Origin: Epiperipatus broadwayi
Taxonomy: Eukaryota > Onychophora > Udeonychophora > Euonychophora > Peripatidae
Length of the DNA stretch: 64,000 nucleotides
NCBI GenBank assembly: GCA_028023455.1
Contig: JAQFVV010012441.1
Coordinates: 4,895,911-4,959,910, forward strand
Direction: 5' to 3'
The position numbers were made by a program, and so were the translations under genes. This document shows, in pieces, positions 10,745 to 22,678 of this stretch. The first letter of the stretch is position 1. Every line of letters starts with the position of its first letter. The notes beneath the pieces were generated by a model. It had not been told where the DNA came from. It saw only the letters and a list, made by a program, of their open reading frames with translations, and searched no databases.

Positions 10745-12500
10745 TGTACCTATATTGATATAGGCACATATAATTTTATCTAAAATTATATTATTAAAAT
10801 AATCGTTCATAAAAGAAAAACATAAAATTAAACATTGAAGAGTTTATTGCAGTTTGTTTTAGAAAAGAGATAAGAATTAAATAGTTTTCTAGTGTTAGTT
10901 TTTGAAATAAAAAAGCTACAATTAATTAATCAAAAGGGGGGAGGGGGAGTCTTGGTTTGAGAAATGAAACTAAGGGTTATAAAAGGAAATAAAGAGTTTT
11001 TATTAGTATTGGTAAAAATATAATTTAAAAAGTTAAAACATACAAATCTCTTTTCATTCAAGTTTAATTAAAGAGAAAAATAATGTTAAAACTAAATAGT
11101 AAATTGTATTAAAAATATATGTGCGATTTGTAAATAAATAAAATGTATGCAAAATAAAAGAAGATTATCATTAAAACCATGGCAATGGCTATTAATAAAT
11201 TAAACAACATGTTTTATTGCATGGCTATTACTAATTAAGCAATCTTCCAAAACACATTTATCAAATGAATATCATTGGAATTTGACAACAGATCTTTGCC
11301 GGAGATATCAGAAAGACAACAAGGTGCAGGTATAAATAGACCTTTTTTTATCGGACAGTGAATCAGTTCACAAAGTAATTGAGTAGTGCAGTTCACAAGT
11401 GAATTGAATCAGTTGAGTTAATTATATCCAGAAACAAAATGCAGTGCTGAGAAGATTTTGGGAATTCATGCCTCTCCACAGCCTAAAAGGTCCGATGAAA
11501 ACAGCAAGATCTGCCCATGAAATAATGTCAACGTAACAACTTAGAAAATCTCCATCAGTATCTAATTGTCTTCAATGGTAATAATCATGAAACTCATCAA
11601 GGAAAAGTCCCAGCCAGCTGGAAGCATTCATAATGGAAACATTCACAATGGAAATATCCTCACCGAAAGCAGCCACCAAAGAGAACAAAATTCTACGTCT
11701 ACATTCAAAAGCCTAGATAAAAACATTTGCTTATTTCGTTTATACTGTAATAGCCATTGCATTGCATTAATTCATACGAATCTTTCAAGAGTCTAATTAT
11801 ATGAACTCTATATCATACATAAATGAACTATTGATGTGTGTGATTAAATTTCAAATACTATGTAGTCCTTTATTATCATTATTATGGTGTGTGCATGAGT
11901 TAATATGTGCGTGATCCTTATATCAATATTATTGGTTAAATTAGATAAATACCAGTGTTCGGTTATGAAAATATACAAGAATATTTAAACTATTTAGAAA
12001 TGTTAATTTAAAAATATGCGTGTGTTTTATTAGAATTATAAAATGTTTAAATTTAGTAAATAAATGTTAGTTAATAAATTGTCTTTAAAATTAAACTTTA
12101 TTTGTCGGTCAATTTTTTTTATCAATTCTTTTACAATTCCTTTTATAAATTCCTTTTATAATTCTTTATCAAGTCTTTTAACCACTAATTATGTATAATC
12201 TATTAATAATTACAAACAGCTGAGCTAGTCATGGATTTAGGCGTTGAGTTAGTGGCCATTGCTCAAAGTGCGTTATTTATTCATCCTTGAATAGATAGCT
12301 GGCGCCCGTGTTTATACACAAACAAAAAAAAGTGCTTTGAACTTGGTGTTGAACTCAACAGCCGAGAAGAAGCTATGTCCTGGAAATGTAATGCTAATTA
12401 TATACTTTATAGCTATCGTTTGGGCATACATACTCTCCGAGTATGTTCTTCTCTGCCTAAGAGGCCGGTATTTTGAATGCACATATTCGAACATGGTTCA
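10745..12500 (+). repeat. 5' LTR
   Basis: About 1756 bp, nearly identical to 14784-16545. Contains a TATA box and initiator at 11331-11369. Short reading frames inside it, such as the one at 11566, are duplicated in the other LTR and have no recognisable product. Confidence 0.92.
11331..11369 (+). promoter_or_regulatory. LTR core promoter: TATA box and initiator
   Basis: TATAAATA at 11331-11338 is followed 34 nt later by TCAGTTC (11363-11369), which matches the TCAGT-type initiator. The same arrangement is present in the 3' LTR (TATAAATA near 15379). The spacing fits an RNA polymerase II start site and would mark the U3/R border; this is inferred from spacing and motif only. Confidence 0.6.
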
Positions 12501-12502
12501 AA

Positions 12503-12520
12503 TGGCTTTACCCAATGTGG
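12503..12520 (+). promoter_or_regulatory. Candidate primer-binding site
   Basis: TGGCTTTACCCAATGTGG begins two bases after the 5' LTR end. The leading TGG complements a tRNA CCA end, as expected for a PBS. The priming tRNA is not identified. Confidence 0.4.
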
Positions 12521-12863
12521 GACGAACTTGTCATAAATGACAGTTAATTAAATACTTTGTTCTTGTTGAAAATAAAAATCTAAAAAGTTAAATTACATAT
12601 GTAAAAGTGTTTTAATTTAAAAAAAAAAAGAATTGACCGAAATTTTTTTTTTCGAAATGAAGAGATTTTGACATTTATGCTATCAAATCAGAGTCAATTA
12701 GATGTTATGGGCAGAGTTAAAGCATTAAGATCGGGTAGTGAAAAGGACTAAAAGGGTGGAGTTAGTGTGAGTTTCCGTCTTAGTAAGAAAAAATAAATAA
12801 ATAAGTCGTATTTAAATTTAGTTTAACATAAGCGCTAGTACTTTGAAATTGAAATTTTTGAAA

Positions 12864-13616
12864 ATGGATCCGAAAGAAAGCCCAATATATTTTAAAAATC
12901 CCCAGTTAGTAGAAAAGGAGAAAGAAGAAGTATCTGAGATGCGAATGATGATGAAAATGATGATGAATATGATGGAAGAAATGTGACAAGAAATTAAACA
13001 AAGTCAACAAGAATTGTGTCAGAAATTTGAGCAAAGCCAACAAGAGCTCAAAGAAGAACTCAAAGCAGAATTGAAGGCAGAAATTAGTCAGGTTAAAACA
13101 GAAATTAAAGAACTCAGAGCAGAAGTAAGAGAAATAAGATATGAAATTACAGGAAAGATAGAGAAAAATCAAGAGATTGTAGAAGTAGATTTAGTTAAAG
13201 AAAGTAAAAAAGTTGAGCTCACAAAAGAGATAGGGATTGAATTAGAATCAGATAGCATTGTGATAAATAAAGTAGACACAAATGTAGATCAAGAAATAGA
13301 AGAAAAACATAAGTTCAAGGTAGTAGATAGTGTAGAAAAGTTTTTATAAAAATTTAAAAAGGTTAAAGTAAACGTTCACATTCGCCGTAGACGTAGATTT
13401 AAAACAAAGAGAAAGCGTAGAAAAAAATATTCCCAGATTGAAGTAATTCGGAGTTTGTCTAGGAATAAAGATTTTCTGAGTTACGAAGTCAAAAACAGAA
13501 CAGAAAGAGAAAGAGATAAAGCAATAAAATATAAAAGCGGAACCGATAAGAGAGGAAAGTTAGTTTATATTATAGAATTTGTAGAAAGAAAGAAGGAACC
13601 ACCTGACATAGTTTAA
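12864..13616 (+). pseudogene. Gag-like coiled-coil/basic protein of the LTR element
   Basis: A 250-codon frame starting MDPKESPIYFKNPQLVEKEK. TGA replaces codon 41 and TAA codon 162; the frame is otherwise open to the TAA at 13614-13616. After a Met-rich stretch, residues ~41-110 are a strongly charged predicted coiled coil (QQELKEELKAELKAEISQ, then EIKELRAEVREIRYEITGKI). Next comes an acidic part, and after the second stop a very basic run (IRRRRRFKTKRKRRKKYSQ) suited to nucleic-acid binding or nuclear import. The frame ends GKLVYIIEFVERKKEPPDIV. No CCHC knuckle is seen. Position and composition suggest a gag-derived product; the family is not recognised. The reading frame persists across both stops, so they look recent. 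Confidence 0.6.
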
Positions 13617-14347
13617 AAGTTAGTAAACGGGCGGAATAGTAAAGGAAATAAAAGGACCGGAAATGGACTATGAGTCTAATATAATTATTTTGACGTAGGT
13701 GAAAAGCCTGAATTAGAATTTCGCTATTTAAAATGATGGATTGTTTTGTCAAATAATAATAATGGAGGCTTCGCAAAATAAAAGATTTTTTTTCTCCACG
13801 CACATATTAATTAAGGAAATGTTCATAAATAAACAGTTCAAATAAATAAAAATCAATAAAATCAAGTTAAATAAATGGGTCAAATTAAGGATTTAGAAAT
13901 AATGTTTGTAGAATTAAATAAATGAATCATAATAAAGCAAAATAGTTTTTTTTTTCTGAGTACATGCACGTTAATATATAAGTTAAAGTAATGGGTTAAA
14001 AGTAATATCGTAATATAAATAAATATGTAAATTGATGTCCGTGATAGTTTAGAATAGTATTGTAAGATTACATAAATAATATTTAAATAATGTTCGTAAT
14101 GAATTTAAAAATAATATAAATGAAAGTCAATTTAAGTTGTATTAGGAGCATATAAGGGTTCGAATCTAAAAGAATGAGGGTAGTATAAAAGTGTTTTAGT
14201 TAAGGTTAAGTTTAAAGCTCTCGACTGGATAAATTCTAGTACCCGCAACGGATTGGCTGGGATTATTCCTCCTTTTAAAAAGCACACTGGCAACAACCAG
14301 AGTAAGTCGTAAGTCACTTTTCAGGGGAGAATCCCCATATCTCGTAC
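13617..14347. other. Interior of LTR element without coding signal
   Basis: AT-rich DNA between the gag-like frame and the tandem repeats. No pol motifs (protease DTG, RT YxDD, integrase) were found in any frame. Confidence 0.6.
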
Positions 14348-14349
14348 CT

Positions 14350-14535
14350 CGTTTTCCAAAGCAAAAGTCGGAAATGGACAGTTGAAAATTCCTGCCATTG
14401 CAGCTGCTTAGTCAAAGTCTGATCAAGAGAATCGGCAATCGTTTTCCAGGGCGTAAGTCGGAAATGGATAGTTGAAATTCCTGTCATTTCAGCCACCTTT
14501 TCTTATTCAAAGTCCGATCAAGAGAATCGGCAGCC
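14350..14535. repeat. Two-unit tandem repeat inside the LTR element
   Basis: Two ~90-bp units, each starting GTTTTCCA and carrying GTCGGAAATGGA, CAGTTGAAA or TAGTTGAAA, an ATTCCTG block, and GATCAAGAGAATCGGCA at the end (starts at about 14350 and 14439). Non-coding and conserved between units; it could be a packaging or regulatory element, which is inference. Confidence 0.7.
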
Positions 14536-14768
14536 GAAGCTTCATTTATAAAAGATCCCTGTGCCACAAATTTAGTTTGTCCTCATGGTCATTATCCAGG
14601 ATGAACATTGTAAGCAATGTTACCAGCATAGAAAGAAGAAAAGCATAATTGGAGATTGCCCTTAGCATGGAAAAGGAAAAGATACCAAAAAGCAAACTTA
14701 GAAGAAATAATAAATTAATATTTAATGTTGTCAGAGATAAAATGGTCAAAAATGACGCATTTTACTCT

Positions 14769-14783
14769 CAAAAGGAAGGGTGG
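14769..14783 (+). promoter_or_regulatory. Polypurine tract
   Basis: AAAAGGAAGGGTGG lies immediately before the 3' LTR start TGTAATGTACC. This position and composition are standard for the plus-strand primer of reverse transcription. Confidence 0.7.
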
Positions 14784-16545
14784 TGTAATGTACCTATATT
14801 GATATAGGCACATATAATTTTATCTAAAATTATATTATTAAAATAATCGTTCATAAAAGAAAAACATAAAATTAAACGTTGAAGAGTTTATTGCAGTTTG
14901 TTTTAGAAAAAAGATAAGAATTAAATAGTTTTCTAGCATTAGTTTTTGAAATAAAAAAAGCTACAATTAATTAATCAAAAGAGGGGAGGGGGAGTCTTGG
15001 TTTGAGAAATGAAACTAAGGGTTATAAAAGGAAATAAAGAGTTTTTATTAGTATTCGTAAAAATATAATTTAAAAAGTTAAAATATACAAATCTCTTTTC
15101 ATTCAAGTTTAATTAAAGAGAAAAATAATATATTAAAACTAAATAGTAAATTGTATTGAAAATATATGTGCGATTTGTAAATAAATAAAATGTATGCGAA
15201 ATAAAAGAAGATTATCATTAAAACCACGGCAATAGCTATTAATAAACTAAAACAACACGTTTTATTGCATGGCTATTACTAATTAAGCAATCTTCCAAAA
15301 CACGTTTATCAAATGATTATCATTGGAATTTGACAACAGATCTTTGCCGGAGATATCAGAAAGACAACAAGGTGCAGGTATAAATAGACCTTTTTTTTAT
15401 CGGACAGTGAATCAGTTCACAAAGTAATTGAGTAGTGCAGTTCACAAGTGAATTGAATCAGTTGAGTTAATTATATCCAGAAACAAAATGCAGTGCTGAG
15501 AAGATTTTGGAAATTCATGCCTCTCAACAGCCTAAAAGGTCCGATGAAAACAGCAAGATCTGCCCGTGAAATAATGTCAACGTAACAACTTAGAAAATCT
15601 CCGTCAGTATCTAATTGTCTTCAATGGTAATAATCGTGAAACTCATCAAGGAAAAGTCCCAGCCAGCTGGAAGCATTCATAATGGAAACATTCACAATGG
15701 AAATATCCTCACTGAAAGCAGCCACCAAAGAGAACAAAATTCTACATCTACATTCAAAAGCCTAGGTAAAAACATTTGCTTATTTCGTTTATACTGTAAT
15801 AGCCATTGCATTTCATTAATTTGTACGAATCTTTCAAGAGTCTAATTATATGAACTCTATATCATACATAAATGAACTATTGATGTGTGTGATTAAATTT
15901 CAAATACTATGTAGTCCTTTATTATCATTATTATGTGTGTGCATGAGTTAATATGTGCGTGATCTTTATATCAATATTATTGGTTAAATTAGATAAATAC
16001 CAGTGTTCGGTTATGAAAATATACAAGAATATTTAAACTATTTAGAAATGTTAATTTAAAAATATGCTTGTGTTTTATTAGAATTATAAAATGTTTAAAT
16101 TTAGTAAATAAATGTTAGTTAATAAATTGTCTTTAAAATTAAACTTTATTTGTTGGTCAATTCTTTTTATCAATTCTTTTACAATTCCTTTTATAAATTC
16201 CTTTTACAATTCTTTATCAAGTCTTTTAACCACTAATTATGTATAATCTATTAGTGATTACAAACAGCTGAGCTAGTCATGGATTTAGGCGTTGAGTTAG
16301 TGGCCATTGCTCAAAGTGCGTTATTTATTCATCCTTGAATAGATAGCTGGCGCCCGTGTTTATACACAAACAAAAAAAAGTGCTTTGAACTTGGTGTTGA
16401 ACTCAAAAGCCGAGAAGAAGCTATGTCCTGGAAATGTAATGCTAGTTATATACTTTATAGCTATCGTTTGGGCATACATACTCTCCAAGTATGTTCTCTG
16501 CCTAAGAGGCCGGTGTTTCGAATGCACATATTCGAACATGGTTCA
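14784..16545 (+). repeat. 3' LTR
   Basis: About 1762 bp, paired with 10745-12500. The shared sequence ends at GAACATGGTTCA, after which the flank becomes ATATATATATG. Confidence 0.92.
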
Positions 16546-16744
16546 ATATATATATGTAATTAAACAAGAAGTAACTGAAGCTCCTATTATGATTGAATCT
16601 TTATTAATTTTTTTACACTTATATATTATATAAATAAATAACTTTGTCTGTTTAATACTTAAAATTTAACCAGTTGTTATCAGAAATAAAAATATTTGTT
16701 ATTGCCACAATCATTAATTCTTTTTTTTACCTCTGGGAAGATAA

Positions 16745-16931
16745 ATGGGCCATTCCTGGAAGTATTGCAATACAAAGTCAACCCATGGTGTAGGTGAAGC
16801 AAGCCCCTAACTCTCCACCTAATTCCAAAAATCAGTTTAATATTCTGGCCCCCATTAGGGACCGTATCAGATATGAAGCTGATGTGAACAGATACTACAC
16901 TTTGATCTTAGCCAAAAGGCTGAGAAGCGCT
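16745..16931 (-). ncRNA. U2 spliceosomal snRNA copy, full length
   Basis: U2 snRNA pairs with the intron branch point during splicing. The minus strand reads CGCTTCTCAGCCTTTTGGCT, then AAGATCAAAGTGTAGTATCT with the branch-point-recognition GTAGTA, then stem IIa (ATCAG/CTGAT), stem IIb (GGTCCC/GGGGCC), the Sm site ATTTTTGGAA, and stem-loop IV with loop GTATTGCAATAC ending CCAGGAATGGCCC. The length, about 187 nt, equals the usual ~188. All main stems can form even where the primary sequence differs from common U2, and stem IIb is paired with altered bases. Upstream there is no clear proximal sequence element. Downstream, an A-rich stretch about 15 nt past the end could be a 3' box or the tail of a retrocopy. 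So it is either a gene variant or a young pseudogene. Confidence 0.88.
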
Positions 16932-17129
16932 TTATGCATTCATATTATGCATTTAGATATAAAAAAGTAATACAATTTCATTTTTTCTTTTGAAAATCAA
17001 TTGAAGCATTAAATATAAAAAAAACTAAAATCCCAAAATTGATTTGTAGCTCTTCATCAATTAGGTGAGTTTGAATTTCTTAATGTTGCTCAATATTTGC
17101 AAGTATACATGATTTTGTAATTCATATTC

Positions 17130-17430
17130 ATAAATTTTGCATATGTATATTATGGATGGCTGAAAAGTTGGAGGTTGGAGTGGATTGAAGCTTGTCCATT
17201 AAAATATGTAGATTTGCTATCTTAATATAAACTGAGCACTGATTTTGTATATGTGTGGGAGATGATAATCTGGACGAACTGATGAGTGCTGGTTTAGCAT
17301 GAAATACATATATTGGTGATTCTTTATCTTTTCTACATATGTTGGTCATGTGTATCAGTTGTATGAGATAGTGTGGATAGTTGAAGGGTGCTTGAAAATC
17401 TGGGTTCAAATCCCTATACTTACAATTGAA
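17130..17430 (-). mobile_element. FB-3 repeat, single arm
   Basis: Corresponds to the right arm of the FB-3 element at 3693-4450: GATTGAAGCTTGTCCATTAA, ACTGATGAGTGCTGGTTTAG, the CATGAAATACATATATTGG block, ending ATCTGGGTTCAAATCCC, a box B-like sequence. The minus-strand reading frame through it is not a recognised protein. Confidence 0.7.
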
Positions 17431-17479
17431 GCTCCCAGGTTTGTGAAGAGTGCCTGGTTTTCAAGTATTTATATGTATA

Positions 17480-19260
17480 TTGATATGTTTTACTAAGTAT
17501 ATAATTATTTTTTCATCATGGTTTTTGGTTTTCCATTTAGTTTAACACTTTTTTGGTGATGTGTATGACAATTGTAGTTGTTTTACTTTTCTATATGTGC
17601 TTTTTTATAGTGTCTGTCATTAATATGTAAATGAGATGATTTATATATTCCAGGATTCGATAATTGGATGCTATTAGTTCTTTTATTTATTGTGTTGTGA
17701 TCATTTGCAATGTACCAATGTTCCTTTCTTTTTATTTTTTTATCATTCCTCTCTGTGTATACTTGACATATTGTGGATCAAACCGTATCCACATTCTATT
17801 TCATGATCTAAAATCTCAATATTTAGACCTTTTATATAAGTACTTATGTTATGTTTGATTCCAGAATTTTATGATTTCTCATAATATACTGTGGGAATTT
17901 GTCTTTTTCTATTCTATCTTTGGCATTATTGATCAGTCTGTTGAGGCATTTTCATGTTTCTATATTGTACCTTTGTTTCCAAATATTATTTATTTTAATT
18001 GTTATCCATGGTATGTAAGCCATTATAATTCATGGTTCGGTGTCACACTGTGTTCTTAAATTCTGTTTTATTTTGGCACTGAATCTTTTGATTCATCTGT
18101 TTATTGTTTTTTGACAGTATACAATCTTAGTTAGATTTTTCATGTATTCTTTAATATTACAATTTTAATCTGCTTCATATTGGCCTAGTGTTTAATTTTC
18201 ATTAAGGAATTCTTTAAATTCTCCTAGCTTGTATATTGAAGAAATGAGTGGGACAAACTGTTCTCTTATTTGTATCAGCTTTAATAATATTTTGTAATCA
18301 AGTTTATTTTTATTTGTACTGATTATTAAGTCCATGAATTTAATGCTTCTTGTAATATTTTTATTTATTTGTTGTTCATTGCAGTAAATATTTTATGCTT
18401 TACAGTTTACACATTTCTGTTATTGTTTGTGCAAATCTGCATAGAATATCATACACATATATCCATCATCTTTGTATCTTTTATGGATAAGTTATTGAAT
18501 TTTTTCTAGAAAAGATATTAAAATTTTATATTCTGTTTTTGTCAGTATTTATCTGCATATTATTCCACTGCTTAGTAGCTTTATTGGGCATTAGTTCTTC
18601 ATCCTATAATATTCATTACAGAACTTAGCTGTGATGTCATATCAGGTCAATAATTTGATGATGAAGTTGTTCTTTTACTTGTAATTGCTTTCCTCAATTA
18701 AGTATTTATTATGTTTATTGGCACCTTGCAGGATACTCTCTCATACAGCTCTGTTATATCTAGTTATGCAAGTTTGTATTCTTCCCTTATTTTAGCATGT
18801 TTGGTTGAACCAATAAATTTGAGAGATGACAGTGTATATTTCCTGAAGATTTATTATTTGGTTTTTAGCCATTTTGTGATACTTTTAATAATATGTTCCT
18901 CAAATATTCACCATTAAACATAAAGTACTTTTATTTGGGTAGCTTGATATTCGAAAATTATTTGTGGAGGTATTGGGATGATGGATACATCTTTAAATAT
19001 TCTATTGTTATATTTATTGTTAGTGAGTTTTCTTAGTATTGAGTTTATAAATTTATCTTCTATTGTTTTTATATTATATGCTGCTATTATTTATAATTTT
19101 AACCTTTCTATTGGATTTCCGTTCAACCTGATTTATGATGCTTTCAGACTAAATCAACTATTTTTTTTTTTAATGACTGAAGAGCCCAAAATATTTAGAT
19201 TGAAATATTATGTTTTTGTTTTGTATAATAGTCGTACTATTTGAGATTTTTTGTTGTTAC
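17480..19260 (-). pseudogene. Decayed Penelope-like reverse transcriptase
   Basis: Read on the minus strand with frame changes, conserved blocks appear in the order of a Penelope-like RT and its tail. These are KRYKDDGYM at 18456-18482 (the YxDD catalytic box as YKDD), about 130 nt further IKFMDLIISTNKNKLDYK (the family's FLDL-type block), then PLISSIYKLGEFKEFLNE, then MAYIPWITIKINNIWKQR (the YIPG thumb motif), and finally GLNIEILDHE and NMSSIHREE, compatible with the end of the GIY-YIG region. Many stops and frameshifts are present. The 5' part (18700-19260) is too degraded to read. It could instead be a related RT class with the same thumb pattern. Confidence 0.5.
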
Positions 19261-20511
19261 TTATTTAATAATTTTATCTGTTTTGTTATACACATGCATA
19301 TATATAACATTATTAATGGATAAAGAAAACCCTCTTGTAAAAAGATTTTGAAGGAAGAGACTTTGACAATTTAATGATCTACTGATAAAATTAAAATTAA
19401 AAGTTTCCGTTAAAAGAAAAAAAAAGTAATAAATTATAAGATAAAGATAGATAGATATAAATTATCATATAAAGAAATATTTCAAACATAAAAAAAAATT
19501 ATACAAAAAAGTTTTAGATGTTAATCAATTGCTTGGAAAATCTCTAGCACAACATAATTATTTCTGATAAAAAAAATCGAGAGGGAAGAGGGAGAACTCA
19601 TATGTGACATTTAAAATGTCACAACGAACGCAATTCCTAAAAATAGAAAATCTGTATATCTATTTATAGTATCATAAGATTACATCCATGAAAAATATGT
19701 TGTTGTTCTGCAGTCTGGCAATTATCTATCTGTATATACATGTCAGTATATAGACATAAAGGTCTCCTGGCAAAATTTAAACAGGAGGTTCAAATTCAGA
19801 TAAAACATAAAAATGTTTAGAGCTTCTAACATATTTAAGCTATTTCAAGTAAATGGCTCTTAGCCGATTTAATAATTCGTCTGAGGGTCATTAAATGGCT
19901 ATTTTGTTTGAGAGAGTAAAACAAGCAAAGAAATTCAGTAAATTGTCGCTACTAGTCAATTACTTATATATGTTAATTTGGTGTGTAATATATATTTCTA
20001 TACTCTATTACGTGGAATATGATTTTCTGAAAAAAAAAACAATTGCCTTGTAATCGGCCTTGGAAATGCTGTCTTAATTTTTATTTTTATGTCTAAAGAA
20101 AAAAACATTCTATTAGACATGAAAAATTTCATTCCAATTTTTTTCTGCCTTTCCCACCCCACATGGTTTTATGCAGTGGTAAAGTAGCTGACTGAATTGT
20201 GGTCCAGGTATTACTTGCAATGCTCACATTTTTTAGAACCTTCCGAGCAATAAGACAATTATTTTTGTCCTGAGCAGTGATAAATTGGCATTCTGAAGAC
20301 CACAGTGAAACGACAATGGCTCAGTTTGATCAGTTCATGTATTAAAACTTTTTATAACATTCTAAATAATAAACTATTTGTTTATTTTTATTATACAAAG
20401 ATACAATTTATTGGCTTGCATTAACCAATCAAAAATAAGACATTCTTTGGAAAGCAAGAAACAATGTTACTATTGTTGTATTTTCTTTCTTAAAATAAAC
20501 ATTTTTTCACA
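19261..20511. other. AT-rich spacer, nothing recognised
   Basis: No supported feature; a slightly more mixed-composition stretch at 20150-20330 matches nothing else in the window. Confidence 0.5.
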
Positions 20512-20815
20512 AAATAGTGCCACCTAATGCAAGATATAGTAATCAATAGATGCTAAAATGGTGTGCATTTAATCCTATCTCTTATTCATCCCCAAAGTAG
20601 TTTATGGCTGTGTCAATAGTAAGAAACTTTGGATATGGGGATTGGATCCACAGATCTAGATGCAATACTTCCAGATCTGTGGCACCTCACTGATGGAAGT
20701 TGCAAGCTAGAAATTAGTCTGGAAATATTGAATCAGTATGCATTATAGAGGATTAAATACACAACCTTCTATCATCTATTAATTATTATCAATTAGTAAA
20801 GTGACATTTTTGTAT
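20512..20815. mobile_element. FB-1 repeat, both arms, diverged
   Basis: The left arm has ATAGTGCCACCTAATGCAAG and the AGTAATCAATAGATGC block. The right arm has ACCTCACTGATGGAAG, then GAAATTAGTCTGGAAATATT, then a GATTAAATACACAACCTTCT block. The centre is shortened relative to the 53-kb copy. Confidence 0.7.
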
Positions 20816-21349
20816 GGAACAGTTTAGGACTGCTTTAATAATTTATGTAAGTAAAGAAATATTGATCGTGTTATGTTTTAATACTTTCCTATATTCTATT
20901 TTCCCATTAATTTCCTATGTATTTCCTTGCCCATATAATAATTTTTTTATTTATTTTGTAATTAATTTATTTAACATCAAATAGCAACATAATAGAACAC
21001 CCTTTCATCTTACTTGATCAAAAATTATTTTTTCTTTATATGCTATTAATTGAAAGGTGACCCTTTGATTCCTCTTGGAGGCCTTAAAGGAACTGAGCAG
21101 GGCAAATTCCTAATGTCCACTTCATACGTTCTTATTGTTGCAGCTGTTATTACTATGTGATTATTCATATAGTATACGAACATAAATGGGCTGATTACCA
21201 ACATGCATTAGCCAGTGTGATGAGTTTATTGCTTTTTACCTCTGAGCTTGAGATCAAGAAATACCATGGTCTTTCTTCTCAGTTGCCTGATAAGGCAGAA
21301 TGAATGTTTGTGTAAATGATAAATATTTTTCCAATACATATATACAATT

Positions 21350-22018
21350 ATGACAGACAAAAATAAATCATGGCCCTTATTCCCAGGAAGTTGTCAAGCC
21401 ATGAACCAAGGCAGCTGTAGGTGGCCAAAGGTGGAGGGTGCTAAGAATCCCCTGATTGCAGACCCATGCTACCATTTGATGTTTTATTTAGGTACTTACA
21501 ACTGCAGATCACTTTCAAGTGAAGGAAGATTGCAAGAATTAGAAAAAGAACTGTCTTATATTAAATGGGACATTATTGGACTTTGTGAAAATAGAAGAAA
21601 AGGTGAAGAGACAATTGATTTAAAAAGTGGACATGTACTCTATTATAAAGGCACAAATATTGGAAATACAAGTGGAGTAGGATTCATTATAAATAAAAGG
21701 TCGAAGAACAACATTGTAGAGATTGATGGTATATCAGATAGAGTGGCAAGGCTAGTTATACATCTTAATAGCAGATACAAAATGCAGATAATTCAGGTTT
21801 ATGACCCAACAAGTTCTCACAGATATGAAGTAGTAGAAGATTTTTATATTGATGTACAAAAGGCTTTCGATCAGAGTAAACAACATTTTAAAATTGTTAT
21901 GGCAAACTTTAATGCTGGATTTGGTAAGCAAATGAAAGATGAAAGTGCTGTAGGTAATTTTGGTTATGGTAATAAAAATGAGAGAGGACATAGACTAGTG
22001 GAGTTTACTGAAAAATAA
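21350..22018 (+). pseudogene. RTE LINE endonuclease domain
   Basis: A 222-codon open stretch. After ~45 non-conserved residues it shows the AP-endonuclease fold motifs in order: TYNCRSLSSEGRLQELEKEL, DIIGLCENRRKG (the metal-binding Glu), SGVGFIINKR, DRVARLVIHL, MQIIQVYDPTSSH, then IVMANFNAGFG. The last motif is normally GDFNA, so the catalytic Asp is now Asn and the Gly before it is Ala. The SDH-containing C-terminus follows in other frames after 22018. The start used is the ATG at 21350, which may not be the ancestral one. Would nick target DNA to prime reverse transcription; this copy is inactive. Confidence 0.85.
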
Positions 22019-22678
22019 AAACTTTATATTATGAAGTCTTTTTTTGAGAAAAGGGTTAAAAGGAAATGAACATGAAAGCATCCCAATAAAGATACAGTAG
22101 AATTGGATTATATTTTGACTAACAAGAAATACATATTTCAAGATTGTAATGTAAGATGTAAGATACGAGTTATGCAAAACTAGAGAGTCAAAAATTATTA
22201 AGAAAAACAATTTTTACAGTTGATATTCATAATCTTCAGAAACATTCTAATGAATTTAAATTAGAACTTACAAATCGGTTTCAAGTATTAGTAGATTTTG
22301 AACATGATTCAGATTTGAATGAAATTAATATGAATATAACTGATACACTTTCAAAAACTGCAACAAAGATAGCTGGTAGAAAAAAGCAGCAATTGGCCAA
22401 TAAAATTTCTACTGAGACTAGAGAATTTATGAAAAAAAGGAGTATGAAGATATACAAAAATGATGCATTAAAAAGGATTGAATATCTCAAATTTTATAAA
22501 ATGGTATGGAAAAGAGTTGCAAATGATATAAGAAAGTATAACTGTGAACTTGCAAGGAAGGCTGTAGAAGAAAATAAAAGTCTCAAGAATGTAGAACAAC
22601 ATTTTGGTATTGGTAGGAAATTTATATCTGCAATAAGAAAAAAAAGATGGAATTATTACTAAAAAGAGAGAGGACATC

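Larger units (their letters stand above)
10745..16545 (+). mobile_element. Non-autonomous LTR retrotransposon, complete
   Basis: Two long direct repeats (10745-12500 and 14784-16545) enclose a 2.28-kb interior. A purine tract lies just before the 3' LTR. The interior holds a gag-like frame with stops but no protease, RT, RNase H or integrase, so the element would depend on a relative for movement. Each LTR starts TGTA and ends in TTCA (the 5' copy lacks the first few bases, TGTAA). It sits in a TA microsatellite: CATATATATAT lies upstream and ATATATATAT downstream, so a 5-6-bp target duplication is compatible but cannot be counted. LTR-to-LTR similarity is high by eye, with scattered substitutions and a few indels. 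Confidence 0.9.

Noticed and set aside
11566-11796. 76-codon frame, duplicated at 15615-15845
   Set aside because: Lies in both LTR copies, with no domain; duplication is explained by the LTR pair and not by gene duplication.
12906-13172. Phe-rich minus-strand 88-codon frame
   Set aside because: It is the antisense shadow of the coiled-coil gag-like frame on the plus strand.
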